34,044 nt of DNA from Amphritea pacifica (lineage in GTDB: Bacteria; Pseudomonadota; Gammaproteobacteria; Pseudomonadales; Balneatricaceae), in NCBI RefSeq assembly GCF_016924145.1, contig NZ_JAFFZO010000044.1, positions 1 to 34,044 of the forward strand. Direction: 5' to 3'. The position numbers were made by a program, and so were the translations under genes. How positions within the stretch are numbered: position 1 is the first letter of the stretch; every line of letters starts with the position of its first letter. Of this stretch, positions 1 through 10,402 are shown in pieces. The notes under the pieces are model-generated. The model saw only the letters and a program-made list of their open reading frames with translations, did no database searches and was not told the DNA's origin.

Positions 1-289
1 ATTTACGGTCGGTGCTGTTGAAGTGCTTCTTAATAGAGATCATTTTTTGCTGACCGATAAAGCCGTGCCAGCAGCCCAGAGACTGAGTGTACTGAGAAGA
101 GTCGTTATCGTAACGCTCCATGTCTTTACGCATGATAGCGGCGGTGTATTTAGCGATATCCAGACCGGTTTTAAACTTGTTCTGTGCACGCATACGGGCA
201 GCGTATTCAGGGTTGATCGCGTTCCAGGCAGACCCGTAGGTCTCTTTCAGCGCGGCAACTGTTTCGATATCTTTATTCAGAGTAGACAT
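1..289 (-). CDS. aceA: Isocitrate lyase, N-terminal part (cut by window edge)
   Basis: The reverse strand reads MSTLNKDIETVAALKETYGS, then a segment containing NPEYAARM, KFKTGLDIAKYTAAIMRKDM and TQSLGCWHGFIGQQ, which I recognise as the N-terminus of the long-form isocitrate lyase of Pseudomonas and relatives. The enzyme splits isocitrate into glyoxylate and succinate as the first step of the glyoxylate bypass in the cytoplasm. The start is the ATG at 287-289 behind an AAGGAAA ribosome binding site. Only the first 96 or so residues are inside the window; the catalytic cysteine region lies outside it. The gene is divergent from a LysR regulator, so the roughly 130 bp between them probably holds both promoters, but whether the regulator controls it is not shown. 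Confidence 0.9.
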   Translation of the reverse strand, partial: MSTLNKDIETVAALKETYGSAWNAINPEYAARMRAQNKFKTGLDIAKYTAAIMRKDMERYDNDSSQYTQSLGCWHGFIGQQKMISIKKHFNSTDRK

Positions 290-417
290 GGTATTTCCTT
301 CTCTCGTTCATTTGGCAGCTATGTGTGCTGCTCTGTTATTTGGTATGAAATCTATTCTAGGCTGGCGGTTAACATAAAGGAAATAAATGGTTATTATATG
401 GAGTATTCACGTCATGA

Positions 418-1386
418 ATGAATATGGTAACACTCAGTAATAATGGGCTTTGTATGAATCTTGATCGGATCGATCTGAACCTTCTGGTATACCTTGATGT
501 GCTGCTTCGGGAGCGCAATGTCACCCGTTCGGCCAGTTTGCTGGGAATCACTCAGCCAGCCATGAGTAATGGTTTGCGTCGTCTGAGAGAGACTCTGGGC
601 GACCCGTTGTTGGTTCGCACCAGTGAAGGAATGGCCCCAACGGAAAGGGCTCAGGCGCTGCAACCCTTGCTGCGCCAGATACTGTCCTCCGTGGAGCAGG
701 TTATCGAACCCAGCAGTGCTTTCGACGCCAGCACCAGTGACCGGGTATTCCGGATTATGACCAGTGACTATGGTGAGTCAACACTGCTGCCCCGGCTGCT
801 TAATCGGTTGCGTAAGCAGGCTCCTAATGTCGTGCTTGATATCATGACCCCCAGTGATATGAGTTTTACTGAAGTTGAACAGGGGTTGGTGGATCTGGTG
901 ATTAACCGGTTTGATACGATGCCGCAGGCGTTTCATCAGAAAACGTTGTGGACCGATGGTTTTTCCTGCCTGTTTGCTGTTGATAACCCCATATCCCATA
1001 ACTTTTGTCTTGAAACCTATCTTCAGGCCAGACACGTCTGGGTGAGTAAGACCGGTATGGGGGCTGGGATGGGACTGACCCCGAAAGATATAAAACGTTT
1101 AGGCTGGGTTGATGAGGCGCTGGAAAAGGAGGGGCATCAGCGGCAGATTACGGTTTTTACCCGGCATTATCAGTCTGCGGTGTTGATGGCACAACAGAAG
1201 GGATTGGTCGCTACCGTTCCCACCCGTGCTGCGACCGCACACTCTGATAATCCTCGCCTGATCATCAAAAAACCACCGTTCCATATTCCTGATTTCGAAC
1301 TGAAGATGGCCTGGAGTCCGCTGCTCCAGCACAATGTTGCCCATCAGTGGCTGCGCAATCTGATTGCGGACGTGGCCGCGACATAG
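418..1386 (+). CDS. LysR-family transcriptional regulator
   Basis: A 322-residue protein with the usual LysR layout. The N-terminal winged helix-turn-helix is seen as DLNLLVYLDVLLRERNVTRS, followed by LGITQPAMSNGLRRLR and DPLLVRTSEGM. The C-terminal two-thirds is the periplasmic-binding-protein-like effector domain. The RIDLNLL opening resembles the NodD/NahR branch, whose members often sense aromatic compounds, but that is a family tendency and the ligand here is unknown. The start is uncertain: the ATG at 418 has GGAG about 14 bases upstream, while the ATG at 454 (MNLDRIDLN) fits the normal family N-terminus but has a weak ribosome binding site. It is transcribed away from isocitrate lyase. 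Confidence 0.85.
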   Translation: MNMVTLSNNGLCMNLDRIDLNLLVYLDVLLRERNVTRSASLLGITQPAMSNGLRRLRETLGDPLLVRTSEGMAPTERAQALQPLLRQILSSVEQVIEPSSAFDASTSDRVFRIMTSDYGESTLLPRLLNRLRKQAPNVVLDIMTPSDMSFTEVEQGLVDLVINRFDTMPQAFHQKTLWTDGFSCLFAVDNPISHNFCLETYLQARHVWVSKTGMGAGMGLTPKDIKRLGWVDEALEKEGHQRQITVFTRHYQSAVLMAQQKGLVATVPTRAATAHSDNPRLIIKKPPFHIPDFELKMAWSPLLQHNVAHQWLRNLIADVAAT

Positions 1387-1579
1387 CAACGGCTCTGCTG
1401 CACACAGAGGGAGGGGCGCTGTTATTCTATAGGGGCAATGTCTGACGCCTGCCGGTAGCGCCGGTGTTTAAATGGAGAGTTATGGATTTTGCGGCATATA
1501 TAAATGGCAGGTTAGCCTATATAATTTTATCCAGGCTCACACAGGGCGCACACTTCGGTTAACAGAAAAGGAGATCAGG

Positions 1580-1894
1580 ATGCTGATCAGTAATATGGAG
1601 ATACTGCCGGGAAAAGAGGTTAAAACCCATCTCGGTCTGGTGCAGGGTAGTTCGGTACGGGCCAAGCATGTCGGGCGCGATATTATGGCGGGACTGAAGA
1701 ATATTTTCGGTGGCGAGTTGAAAGGCTATACCGAATTGCTGCAGGAGTCCCGTGATGAGGCGATGGCGCGGATGAAACAGCAGGCCGAGTCGATCGGAGC
1801 GAATGCGATACTCAATGTCCGCTTTTCTACCTCCTCAGTCGCTCAGGGAGCTGCCGAGATCTATGTTTATGGTTCAGCGGTTATTCTGGAGTAA
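1580..1894 (+). CDS. YbjQ/UPF0145 family protein (soluble)
   Basis: A 104-residue protein of the YbjQ (UPF0145, DUF74) family. Typical features are GLVQGSSVRAKHVGRDI near residues 19-35, then KNIFGGELKGYTELLQESRD, AMARMKQQAESIGANAI and a final VYGSAVIL. Family members form small compact oligomers and have been described as heavy-metal-binding-like, but no function is firmly established. The start is the ATG at 1580 behind AAGGAG; a longer frame from 1472 lacks a comparable site. There is no signal peptide or membrane segment. The stop lies only a few bases before the next gene, a membrane-anchored paralogue, and the third gene is a metalloprotease, so the three form an operon. A TATAAT at 1520-1525 may be its -10 box, without a convincing -35. 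Confidence 0.85.
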   Translation: MLISNMEILPGKEVKTHLGLVQGSSVRAKHVGRDIMAGLKNIFGGELKGYTELLQESRDEAMARMKQQAESIGANAILNVRFSTSSVAQGAAEIYVYGSAVILE

Positions 1895-1899
1895 TCCTG

Positions 1900-2361
1900 A
1901 TGACGAATCTGATCATATTTCTGGTGCTGATGACGCTGGGTTATCTGGTCGGTCAGATGGCGGAGAAAAAGCACTATAAATCTATCATTCAGCGTGAAAA
2001 ACAACTGAGAGAGTTGCCGACAATTGCCAGCCGTTTTCCTCCCACCGATAAGCTGTTTGATCAACACCTGGTGATGGGCAATACAGTTATCTCGGTAGAT
2101 TATTTCAAACGGTTTATCGCCGCGCTGCGTAACCTTCTCGGAGGCAGGGTGACCTCCTATGAGTCACTACTCGATCGTGCCCGCCGTGAGTCTCTGTTGC
2201 GGATGAAACAGCAGGCTGACGCGATGGGGGCAGAGTATGTGTTTAACGTAAAATACGAAACTGCTTCCATTTCTAAAGGACGCAAAAACGCAATCGGTTC
2301 GGTAGAGGTGCTTGCCTATGGCACAGCACTGATCGCATCTGGGTCGGGCAATGAAGTTTGA
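1900..2361 (+). CDS. Membrane-anchored YbjQ-like protein
   Basis: A 153-residue protein with one N-terminal hydrophobic helix (about residues 3-18, NLIIFLVLMTLGYLVG). A charged linker (EKKHYKSIIQREKQ) follows, then a YbjQ-like domain from about residue 55 with GNTVISVDYFKRF, ALRNLLGGRVTSYESLLDRA, LLRMKQQADAMGAEYVFNVK and AYGTALIA. The match to the preceding gene runs along the whole domain, so the two are paralogues, one soluble and one tethered. TGGAG sits 8 bases before the ATG. The last 11 bases overlap the start of the M48 protease gene, which suggests translational coupling. The function is not known. Confidence 0.82.
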   Translation: MTNLIIFLVLMTLGYLVGQMAEKKHYKSIIQREKQLRELPTIASRFPPTDKLFDQHLVMGNTVISVDYFKRFIAALRNLLGGRVTSYESLLDRARRESLLRMKQQADAMGAEYVFNVKYETASISKGRKNAIGSVEVLAYGTALIASGSGNEV

Positions 2362-3211
2362 GCATCGGGAGATTCCGGAGGGGATCAATGTCACCGATGT
2401 GCACCCTCTGAAGGAGTTGGCAGTCCTGCTGACGGGGGCTGCCATTTTAATTGTTGCCGTGGTCTATATTTTGGGGTTGTCCGCTGGCTTTCTCGCACCC
2501 TATATCCCTTTTGCAACAGAGCAGCGGCTGGTTGCCTCAGCTTCCTATGCGATTGAGCCACATACAGATACTGACGCAGAGCGCTATCTGCAGCAGGTGA
2601 CTGATCGGGTCGTTAAGGTGATGGACCTGCCTGAAGAGATCGACATAACCCTGCATTATTCCGCCGGCGATACAGTCAATGCGTTTGCCACCCTGGGAGG
2701 CAATGTCGTGGTGTTCAGAGGTTTGTTGGCAAAGCTCCCCAATGAGAACGCGCTGGCGATGCTGCTGGCTCATGAAATTGCCCATGTAAAGCACCGGGAC
2801 CCGATTGTCAGTCTGACCCGGGGGGTGACTATCAGCACTGCTTTAGGCGTATTGCTGGGCTTCAGTGATCTGGATCTGATGGGGGAGGCGGGTGTCTATA
2901 CCATGTTGCACTTCAGTCGGGTGATGGAGCAGAAGGCGGATACTGAAGCGCTACAAGCGGTGTACAAACTCTACGGACACACTCAGGGAGCGACCGATCT
3001 GTTTCAGGTGATCCATGACTGGCATCAGAGATCGGGCAGTGGCGAAGGGGTCGAATTTATGCAATCCCATCCATTGGACCAGAACCGGATCAAAAACCTG
3101 AATGCCTTGGCCTCCTCGAATGAATGGCCGCAAGCAGGGGGGATTACAGCTTTACCTCAGTCTTTTCTCGATGGGCTTAAACAGAGCTCAAATGATATTC
3201 AGGATGAATAG
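2351..3211 (+). CDS. M48-family membrane zinc metalloprotease
   Basis: A 286-residue protein with a long hydrophobic segment at about residues 22-50 and a peptidase M48 domain after it. The zinc-binding HEIAH lies at residues 141-145 and the third ligand E193 in the EQKAD motif. M48 enzymes include HtpX and the Oma1/BepA group and cleave damaged or misassembled envelope proteins. The spacing between HExxH and ExxxD is normal, so the enzyme should be active. The single anchor implies that the catalytic domain faces the periplasm, but topology was not tested. It is the last gene of the YbjQ operon and its start overlaps the previous stop region. The pairing suggests that the YbjQ-like proteins are adaptors or substrates, which is inference. 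Confidence 0.85.
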   Translation: MKFEHREIPEGINVTDVHPLKELAVLLTGAAILIVAVVYILGLSAGFLAPYIPFATEQRLVASASYAIEPHTDTDAERYLQQVTDRVVKVMDLPEEIDITLHYSAGDTVNAFATLGGNVVVFRGLLAKLPNENALAMLLAHEIAHVKHRDPIVSLTRGVTISTALGVLLGFSDLDLMGEAGVYTMLHFSRVMEQKADTEALQAVYKLYGHTQGATDLFQVIHDWHQRSGSGEGVEFMQSHPLDQNRIKNLNALASSNEWPQAGGITALPQSFLDGLKQSSNDIQDE

Positions 3212-3425
3212 TCGCGACTACCTTTCGCTCTGGAGTTGTTGTTTTGATTCCCGCTCCATTATGACTAAGCCATGATTTTTCTGGTATGTGCGTTCTGGCA
3301 GCGTTTGACAATCCTCTTCCCATATATGACGATAAGCCCATGAAAACAAATCCTAAGCAGCAATCAGTACGAATTATCATCATTCCTTAGGAATGGTGGG
3401 CTTGTTGTTGCGCGTTTAAAGTGTC

Positions 3426-3460
3426 AAACCCACCCCTCAGAGGTGGGTTTTCTGTTTCTG
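3426..3460 (+). terminator. Rho-independent terminator after the YbjQ/M48 operon
   Basis: AAACCCACC at 3426-3434 pairs perfectly with GGTGGGTTT at 3442-3450, followed by the T-rich TCTGTTTCTG. It lies about 215 bases after the protease stop and just before the next gene's ribosome binding site. Confidence 0.65.
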
Positions 3461-3492
3461 CCTCATGGGGATAATTCATTTTAGGAGGCAGT

Positions 3493-4011
3493 GTGAAAAA
3501 AGTTGCAGTGTTTGGTAAGCCAGGCAGTGGTAAATCCACGTTAAGCAGAGCGCTGGCGTCAGTGACCGGTATACCGCTACACCCACTGGATTCGATGGTG
3601 TATCAGAAGAACGGTGAACTGGTGGAGCGCAAGCTGTTCGATGAGGCGCATGAAAGAGTCCTCTCATCTGATCGCTGGATCGTCGATGGCTTTGGTCCGC
3701 TGGAGTCGTTTTATAAGCGTCTTGAATCCGCTGATACCCTGATCTATATCGATCTGCCCTATCGGACCAGTTACTGGCTGGTGACAAAACGACTTTTAAA
3801 AGGCCTGATGGTGACGCCGGAGGGCTGGCCCGAGGGCAGTTCCGTATTCAGGGGATCAATGCAAAGCTATAAAGTACTGCGGTTGTGTCCCAGATTCTGG
3901 AACGAGGCGTTTATGGGCAGGCTGGAAACCTTATCGGCTGAAAAGACGCTGTATGTGATCCGTTCCGTTGCTGAACTCAATAGTTTTGTGCCTGAGCATA
4001 TCAGCGAGTAG
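3493..4011 (+). CDS. P-loop kinase-like protein (FlaR/topology-modulation type)
   Basis: A 172-residue nucleotide-binding protein. The Walker A motif GKPGSGKST is at residues 8-16, SDRWIVDGFG and TLIYIDLPYRTSYW follow as in adenylate-kinase-like folds, and later arginines (RTSYW, KRLLKG) could be lid residues. It resembles the proteins annotated as topology modulation protein FlaR or shikimate/adenylate kinase-like ATPases, whose substrate is not established. The start is GTG at 3493, supported by a very good TAGGAGG site 4 bases upstream. The gene stands alone behind a terminator, with nothing in the context to identify its partner. Confidence 0.72.
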   Translation: MKKVAVFGKPGSGKSTLSRALASVTGIPLHPLDSMVYQKNGELVERKLFDEAHERVLSSDRWIVDGFGPLESFYKRLESADTLIYIDLPYRTSYWLVTKRLLKGLMVTPEGWPEGSSVFRGSMQSYKVLRLCPRFWNEAFMGRLETLSAEKTLYVIRSVAELNSFVPEHISE

Positions 4012-4198
4012 TACCGCATGGACGAGTTACAACAACGTCAGGTTTGAGACGCTAGCCGCGCCGGCTTTGTGTAATCAAATAGTCTGGAGGTTAATGGACT
4101 CCGCACGGATGAAATTGGCGGCAGTTGTCGGTGCCCCTAACGGTTGTTATAACCGACAATACCGCCTCTTAATCCTGTTGATGTTTCAGGTTAACCGT

Positions 4199-5464
4199 TT
4201 ATTCCGCTTTCCAGGCGGCGGCTGCAGCAAAAAATGAAAATGTTTCATTGGTCAGTTGGGTGTCGTCCCCTGGTGGAAAATAGCTTAGCTTGACGATTAC
4301 GGTGTTGCTGGCCGGGTCAACGAAGATAAACTGTCCCTGTAAACCAATCGCTGAATAGGCGTCGCTGTCAGCAACTGTCCACCACTGGTAACCATAACCA
4401 CCGGGGCCGCCATCTCGGTCTTCAGGGCCTACCGATTGTGTCGAAAGTCTGACCCACTCTGGTGAGACGATCTGTTTGCCGTTGATACGTCCCTCTTGCA
4501 GCATCATCTTGCCAATACGGGCATAGTCTCTCATCGTTGCATTGTAGCCAGCGCCATTGAACTCCCGTCCTACACCTGGCTGTCCATCCATGATAAAGAA
4601 CCCGTCAGACTCTGCGCCCAGTGGTTCCCACAGGTGTCTGGTCATATAAGAGGCGATGGTACCGCCGTCTGAAACCCGTTCGATCAGAAGGCCCAGGACT
4701 GCGGTATCAATGGTTTTATAAGCAAATACTTCGCCCGGCTTATGGGCGCGTTTGATGGTTTTGGCCGGTTCGACGAAGCGGGCAACATTCTTCACCAGTG
4801 CGAGAATATGGTTGCGGGCCGCCAGGCCGGGGTTTTCGAAGTCATACCGCTCTTCATAATCGACACCGGAACGCATGCCCAGTACCTGACGAATCGTTAC
4901 ACCGTTGTAGGCCCCCTGTTTCAACTCTGGCAGGTAGGTGGTGATATCATCATCCAGCGACTGTATACGACCCTCTTCAAGGGCACAACCGATCAGGATC
5001 GAGGTCAGCGATTTCGTCATCGACCAGCCCATGAAGCGGGTCTGAGCATCACTGTTATTGCGATAGTTCTCATAGACGATATTACCGTCTTTCATTATCA
5101 GCAGAGCATTGGTGTAGGTTCGGTCGAGAAACTGTTCCGGAGTATAGCTTTTTCCATCAAACTGATAGCTGAAGCTGAGTGATTTATCGGTGCGGGTCAG
5201 CGGGCTGGGGGTGCCTGAATGGGGGACCTTGCGGGTCGTAAACAGTGAATCCATACTGCGGAAGGTCAGGGTGTTGAAGTAGGGTTGCAACATCGCCCAT
5301 CGGGTGTTCTGAACCGCAACCGGCACATCTGATACAGGGCCCACAGCTGCCACCAGTGGGTCAACTGTTGATGCTGCATTCACACTTCCTCCGCTGAACA
5401 CTGTGGCCATGACGCTGGCACAGGCCAGGGCAGATTTTAACGGGTGTTTTTTACTCATCAGCAT
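4199..5464 (-). CDS. Exported serine hydrolase, beta-lactamase/NylB-like family
   Basis: A 421-residue protein with an N-terminal signal peptide (KKHPLKSALACASVMATVFS, probable cleavage near VNA-A at residue 30). It has the serine beta-lactamase fold of class C/penicillin-binding type: the nucleophile motif S148-M-T-K151 in GWSMTKSLTS, a tyrosine motif FAYKTIDTAVLG where the usual third residue Asn/Ser is Thr, and GLQGQFIFVDP near the end in place of KTG. This combination is common in the esterase/NylB-like branch that hydrolyses esters or amides, so I would not call it a resistance enzyme. The start is ATG at 5464 with GGAG 4 bases upstream; a second in-frame ATG two codons on is also possible. 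It probably acts in the periplasm. Confidence 0.82.
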   Translation of the reverse strand: MLMSKKHPLKSALACASVMATVFSGGSVNAASTVDPLVAAVGPVSDVPVAVQNTRWAMLQPYFNTLTFRSMDSLFTTRKVPHSGTPSPLTRTDKSLSFSYQFDGKSYTPEQFLDRTYTNALLIMKDGNIVYENYRNNSDAQTRFMGWSMTKSLTSILIGCALEEGRIQSLDDDITTYLPELKQGAYNGVTIRQVLGMRSGVDYEERYDFENPGLAARNHILALVKNVARFVEPAKTIKRAHKPGEVFAYKTIDTAVLGLLIERVSDGGTIASYMTRHLWEPLGAESDGFFIMDGQPGVGREFNGAGYNATMRDYARIGKMMLQEGRINGKQIVSPEWVRLSTQSVGPEDRDGGPGGYGYQWWTVADSDAYSAIGLQGQFIFVDPASNTVIVKLSYFPPGDDTQLTNETFSFFAAAAAWKAE

Positions 5465-5604
5465 ATAACTCCTATTGATTATTATATTAGGTCGTTTAAC
5501 TGATGCTATGGTTGAGCCCTTCGGAAGACCATATCACGTAAGGGGTAGGCGGTAGCCCGTCAGGTGGCGGAGTAGAGGTGGGGCTGTGTTGGAAGGGGGG
5601 GGGT

Positions 5605-5634
5605 AAAAAGGCGCCTCCTGATATCGGGGCGCCT
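5605..5634 (-). terminator. Rho-independent terminator of katG
   Basis: On the reverse strand AGGCGCC (5634-5628) pairs with GGCGCCT (5615-5609), followed by a run of T. It lies about 50 bases after the katG stop codon. Confidence 0.75.
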
Positions 5635-5686
5635 GGTGAGGGGTTGTCAACGTGTGTCTTAAATGTGTTTGTCTTAAATGAGACGT

Positions 5687-7903
<2,217 letters not shown>

Positions 7904-8359
7904 CTACTCCTTTATCGATTATCAGTTGAAATCTCTGGAAGGCTAATATCAGATCGGTAAGGTAGAAAGTTTAGTACCATAAGGGGGCTTTTGATCTGTA
8001 GATCAGAGTTCACTGAGTCCGGTTTGGCTGCTGGTTTCTGTTTTTCCCGTTGTTAAAAGTTATAGCAGTACCTGTTAAAGAGACTAAATTGCATATTCTC
8101 ATCGCTACGATAGGTTAGATTTATATTGGTCTGTTCGTGTTGTAAAAGGGGAAGTGAACTGAAGTGTTATGTAGTTTAAGATCGCGATGAATCGGGACAG
8201 GAGAGATCGTTTTCATAAAAACGATCTCTCCTTAATGGGCGTGTTGTTTTTTCTGAACATCAATCAAACTGTATTCTTACGGCTTTATAGTCTGATAAAC
8301 TGTTTAATAACAATTGATTGTATTGGTTAGTTAACGTTAATTATCGATTTGTGGCTTTA
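7904..8359. other. Gene-free region upstream of katG with two palindromes
   Basis: About 450 bases with no credible coding frame. It holds the palindrome TGATCT-GT-AGATCA at 7992-8005, about 90 bases upstream of the katG start and placed where an operator could lie. It also holds a perfect 14-base inverted repeat at 8200-8231, listed separately. The rest is AT-rich, and no clear -35/-10 pair was found. Confidence 0.5.
8200..8231. repeat. Perfect 14-bp inverted repeat (hairpin)
   Basis: GGAGAGATCGTTTT at 8200-8213 pairs with AAAACGATCTCTCC at 8218-8231 around a 4-base loop. It lies downstream of the secreted beta-propeller gene (reverse strand) and upstream of katG. No T-run follows directly on either strand, so it is not a textbook terminator, though it could stop or stabilise the leftward transcript. 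Confidence 0.7.
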
Positions 8360-9229
8360 TTAAGGTTGTATTTTATAAGCCTCAATTCGCTGTGAAAACA
8401 TCATCGGAATATAGAGGTATTCGCCTTTAGTGGAGATGTCCGCCGCGTGCTTACCGGTCTCCATGAGCAGTTGAACGGTATTGTTTTTGAACTCAAAAAT
8501 CTTGCCGTTCAGCCAATCACTGATCAGCAGTGAGTCGCCGACAGAGGCGATGCCATCCAGGTTGCCAAACTGCTGGGCTGATTTATAAGGTGACAGGGTG
8601 CCGGTCTCGAGGTTGATTGAAACCAGTCCTCCCAGCGTTGCAGTGGAGAAATCCTCTTTCATCCCTTCACCCCAGGTTGCAACGATCAGTGCGCCATCTT
8701 TAACGGTCAGTCCGTTCGGGTGAGGCAACTGATCGCTGCTAATCCACTGTGTCAGGGTGTTGTTACGGTAGCGGTAAATGCCGCCTCCGGTCAGGTCACT
8801 GATATAGACAATGCCGGCGTCATCGATGGTGATATCATTCAGCATGGTGCTTGTTTCGGCAGTGATGGATCTGATCAGTTTACCTTGTTTGTAATCGATA
8901 ATATGCAGACGCTGCATATCTGCAACATAGAGATAGTCAGCATCCATCGCCATCCCTTTGGGGGCATCCATTCCATTAACCCATACATGCTGAATGATGC
9001 TGCCATCATCAGAAAGCAGGCTGATGTATCCCTTGCTGTTCAGTTCAGTCGGGCTTCCGTTGATATTAGAAACGTATAACAGGGGCTCACCTGGATGGGC
9101 CAGCACTGATTCAGGTTGATCAAAGCCACTCTGACTCCAGGCGATTTCAGGTGTTGCAATGGCGGTCTGTGTTGCGCATGACAAAATCGTTACAGTAGAG
9201 CAGATCGCTTTTTTGAATACTGAGGTCAT
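8360..9229 (-). CDS. Secreted SMP-30/NHL-like beta-propeller protein
   Basis: A 289-residue protein beginning with a signal peptide (KKAICSTVTILSCATQTAIA, cleavage near residue 26). Repeated blade-like units follow: ESVLAHPGEPLLYVSN, PKGMAMDADYLYVAD, NDITIDDAGIVYISDLTGGG, PNGLTVKDGALIVATWGEG, LDGIASVGDSLLISDW. The pattern is that of the SMP-30/gluconolactonase/NHL six-bladed propeller superfamily. Members hydrolyse lactones or bind ligands; the metal-binding and catalytic residues cannot be assigned here, so the activity is open. GGAG precedes the ATG at 9229. The gene is divergent from an XRE-type regulator about 100 bases away, its likeliest controller. Confidence 0.78.
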   Translation of the reverse strand: MTSVFKKAICSTVTILSCATQTAIATPEIAWSQSGFDQPESVLAHPGEPLLYVSNINGSPTELNSKGYISLLSDDGSIIQHVWVNGMDAPKGMAMDADYLYVADMQRLHIIDYKQGKLIRSITAETSTMLNDITIDDAGIVYISDLTGGGIYRYRNNTLTQWISSDQLPHPNGLTVKDGALIVATWGEGMKEDFSTATLGGLVSINLETGTLSPYKSAQQFGNLDGIASVGDSLLISDWLNGKIFEFKNNTVQLLMETGKHAADISTKGEYLYIPMMFSQRIEAYKIQP

Positions 9230-9336
9230 AACAAACTCCTTGTGTGAGGTGTTGTGCTATTCTGCTATATTTGATCCTTGATTCTATTGTTTTTAATTAA
9301 GGTATCTTTTTCTGATACTTTTCTGGCCGGTTTGGT

Positions 9337-10137
9337 ATGTCTATGACTGATCTCTCTTCTTCCTCTGTACAGCGTGACGCCTGTGTCAGCGGTGATGAAC
9401 ACCAGCAGCGTGAAAATCTGTTTACCCTGCTTAAGCAGGCACTCAAAGCCCGGGGATTCACTTATGCCCGACTGGCTGCAGAGATGAATATGAGCGAGCT
9501 GTCTATCAAACGTCTGTTTAAAGAGAAGGATTGCAAGATGAGCCGGCTGCTGGAAGTATGCTCCATCATCGGATTAAGCATCGATGAGCTGATTCAGATG
9601 CAGCAACGTTTCAGACATATACCTGAATATTTGCCCGAGTCTGTCGAAGCGGCGCTGGCAGCAGATAAGCAGCTGTTTTTGATATTGATACTGCTGGTCT
9701 CTCAGGTTGACATTCCGACCGTTGGCAGTCTGATGGAGGTAGATCAGGCCAGGTTGTATCTGTATCTTCGAGAACTGGAGAAGCTCGGAATTATTGAACT
9801 CAGGTCCGGTGTCGGGTTTCGATTCCGTGTTTCTCTGCCAATTCAGTGGCGTATGGGAGGCCAGCTGGCCGATCTGATTAAGGGGATTAATAAGCGTTAT
9901 ATCGCGCACTGCCTTGATCATGAGAAAGATTCTGAATATGCCTTTACAACCGCCAGCCGGCTGATGAGCAAAAGCAGTGTTTTGCAGATACAGAATCATC
10001 TGCGAAGAGTACGGGAAGAGTTTGATTACCTCAGCAGTCAGGATCAGATGTTTTATAAAGTTGAAGAGCTGCAGTTTTATAAGCTGGTGTTTGGTATGGG
10101 GCCGTTTCCTGTGGATGTGATTCTGGCGGATGAGTAG
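9337..10137 (+). CDS. XRE-type regulator with a second winged-helix region
   Basis: A 266-residue DNA-binding protein. Residues 26-85 form a Cro/CI-type helix-turn-helix (LLKQALKARGFTYARLAAEM, NMSELSIKRLFKEKDCKMSR, IIGLSIDELIQM). Residues 105-165 look like a second winged-helix segment (AADKQLFLILILLVSQVDIP, ARLYLYLRELEKLGIIELR, GVGFRFRVSLPIQW). The C-terminal 90 residues are helical and charged, without recognised motifs. No classical ribosome binding site precedes the ATG at 9337; the second in-frame ATG two codons later is no better. It is divergent from the secreted propeller gene and the shared intergenic region probably contains its operator. Confidence 0.75.
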   Translation: MSMTDLSSSSVQRDACVSGDEHQQRENLFTLLKQALKARGFTYARLAAEMNMSELSIKRLFKEKDCKMSRLLEVCSIIGLSIDELIQMQQRFRHIPEYLPESVEAALAADKQLFLILILLVSQVDIPTVGSLMEVDQARLYLYLRELEKLGIIELRSGVGFRFRVSLPIQWRMGGQLADLIKGINKRYIAHCLDHEKDSEYAFTTASRLMSKSSVLQIQNHLRRVREEFDYLSSQDQMFYKVEELQFYKLVFGMGPFPVDVILADE

Positions 10138-10402
10138 ATATGATGCAGCGAGCAAGACGGATGATTAATAACTGATAGCCTGATCTGGGTCTCATTTTGA
10201 GTGCTCTGAAGGGCTACTTAAGCCTGATCGGTGATTTAACTGTATATACTGAAAATGTGTGGGCAGAGATCACATGTCGAAGTGCCTTTAGCAGGCGGGG
10301 CGGACATTTTACGCTCCCGGCTTACAGGAATATTCAGGACTTTTCATGCCTGACTTTATAACTGATTTTAATAAGCTGTCAGGATTAAACAGGAGATTCC
10401 CT

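Noticed and set aside
23-421. 132-residue forward open frame at the window start
   Set aside because: It is the reverse shadow of the isocitrate lyase gene, whose strand reads a recognised N-terminus with a good ribosome binding site.
3340-3390. 16-codon frame (MKTNPKQQ...) as a leader peptide
   Set aside because: It has no ribosome binding site and no attenuator arrangement with the terminator at 3426-3450.
4139-4157. Hairpin CGGTT-GTTAT-AACCG as a terminator
   Set aside because: The stem is only five pairs with no T-run, so it is not supported as a terminator for the kinase-like gene.
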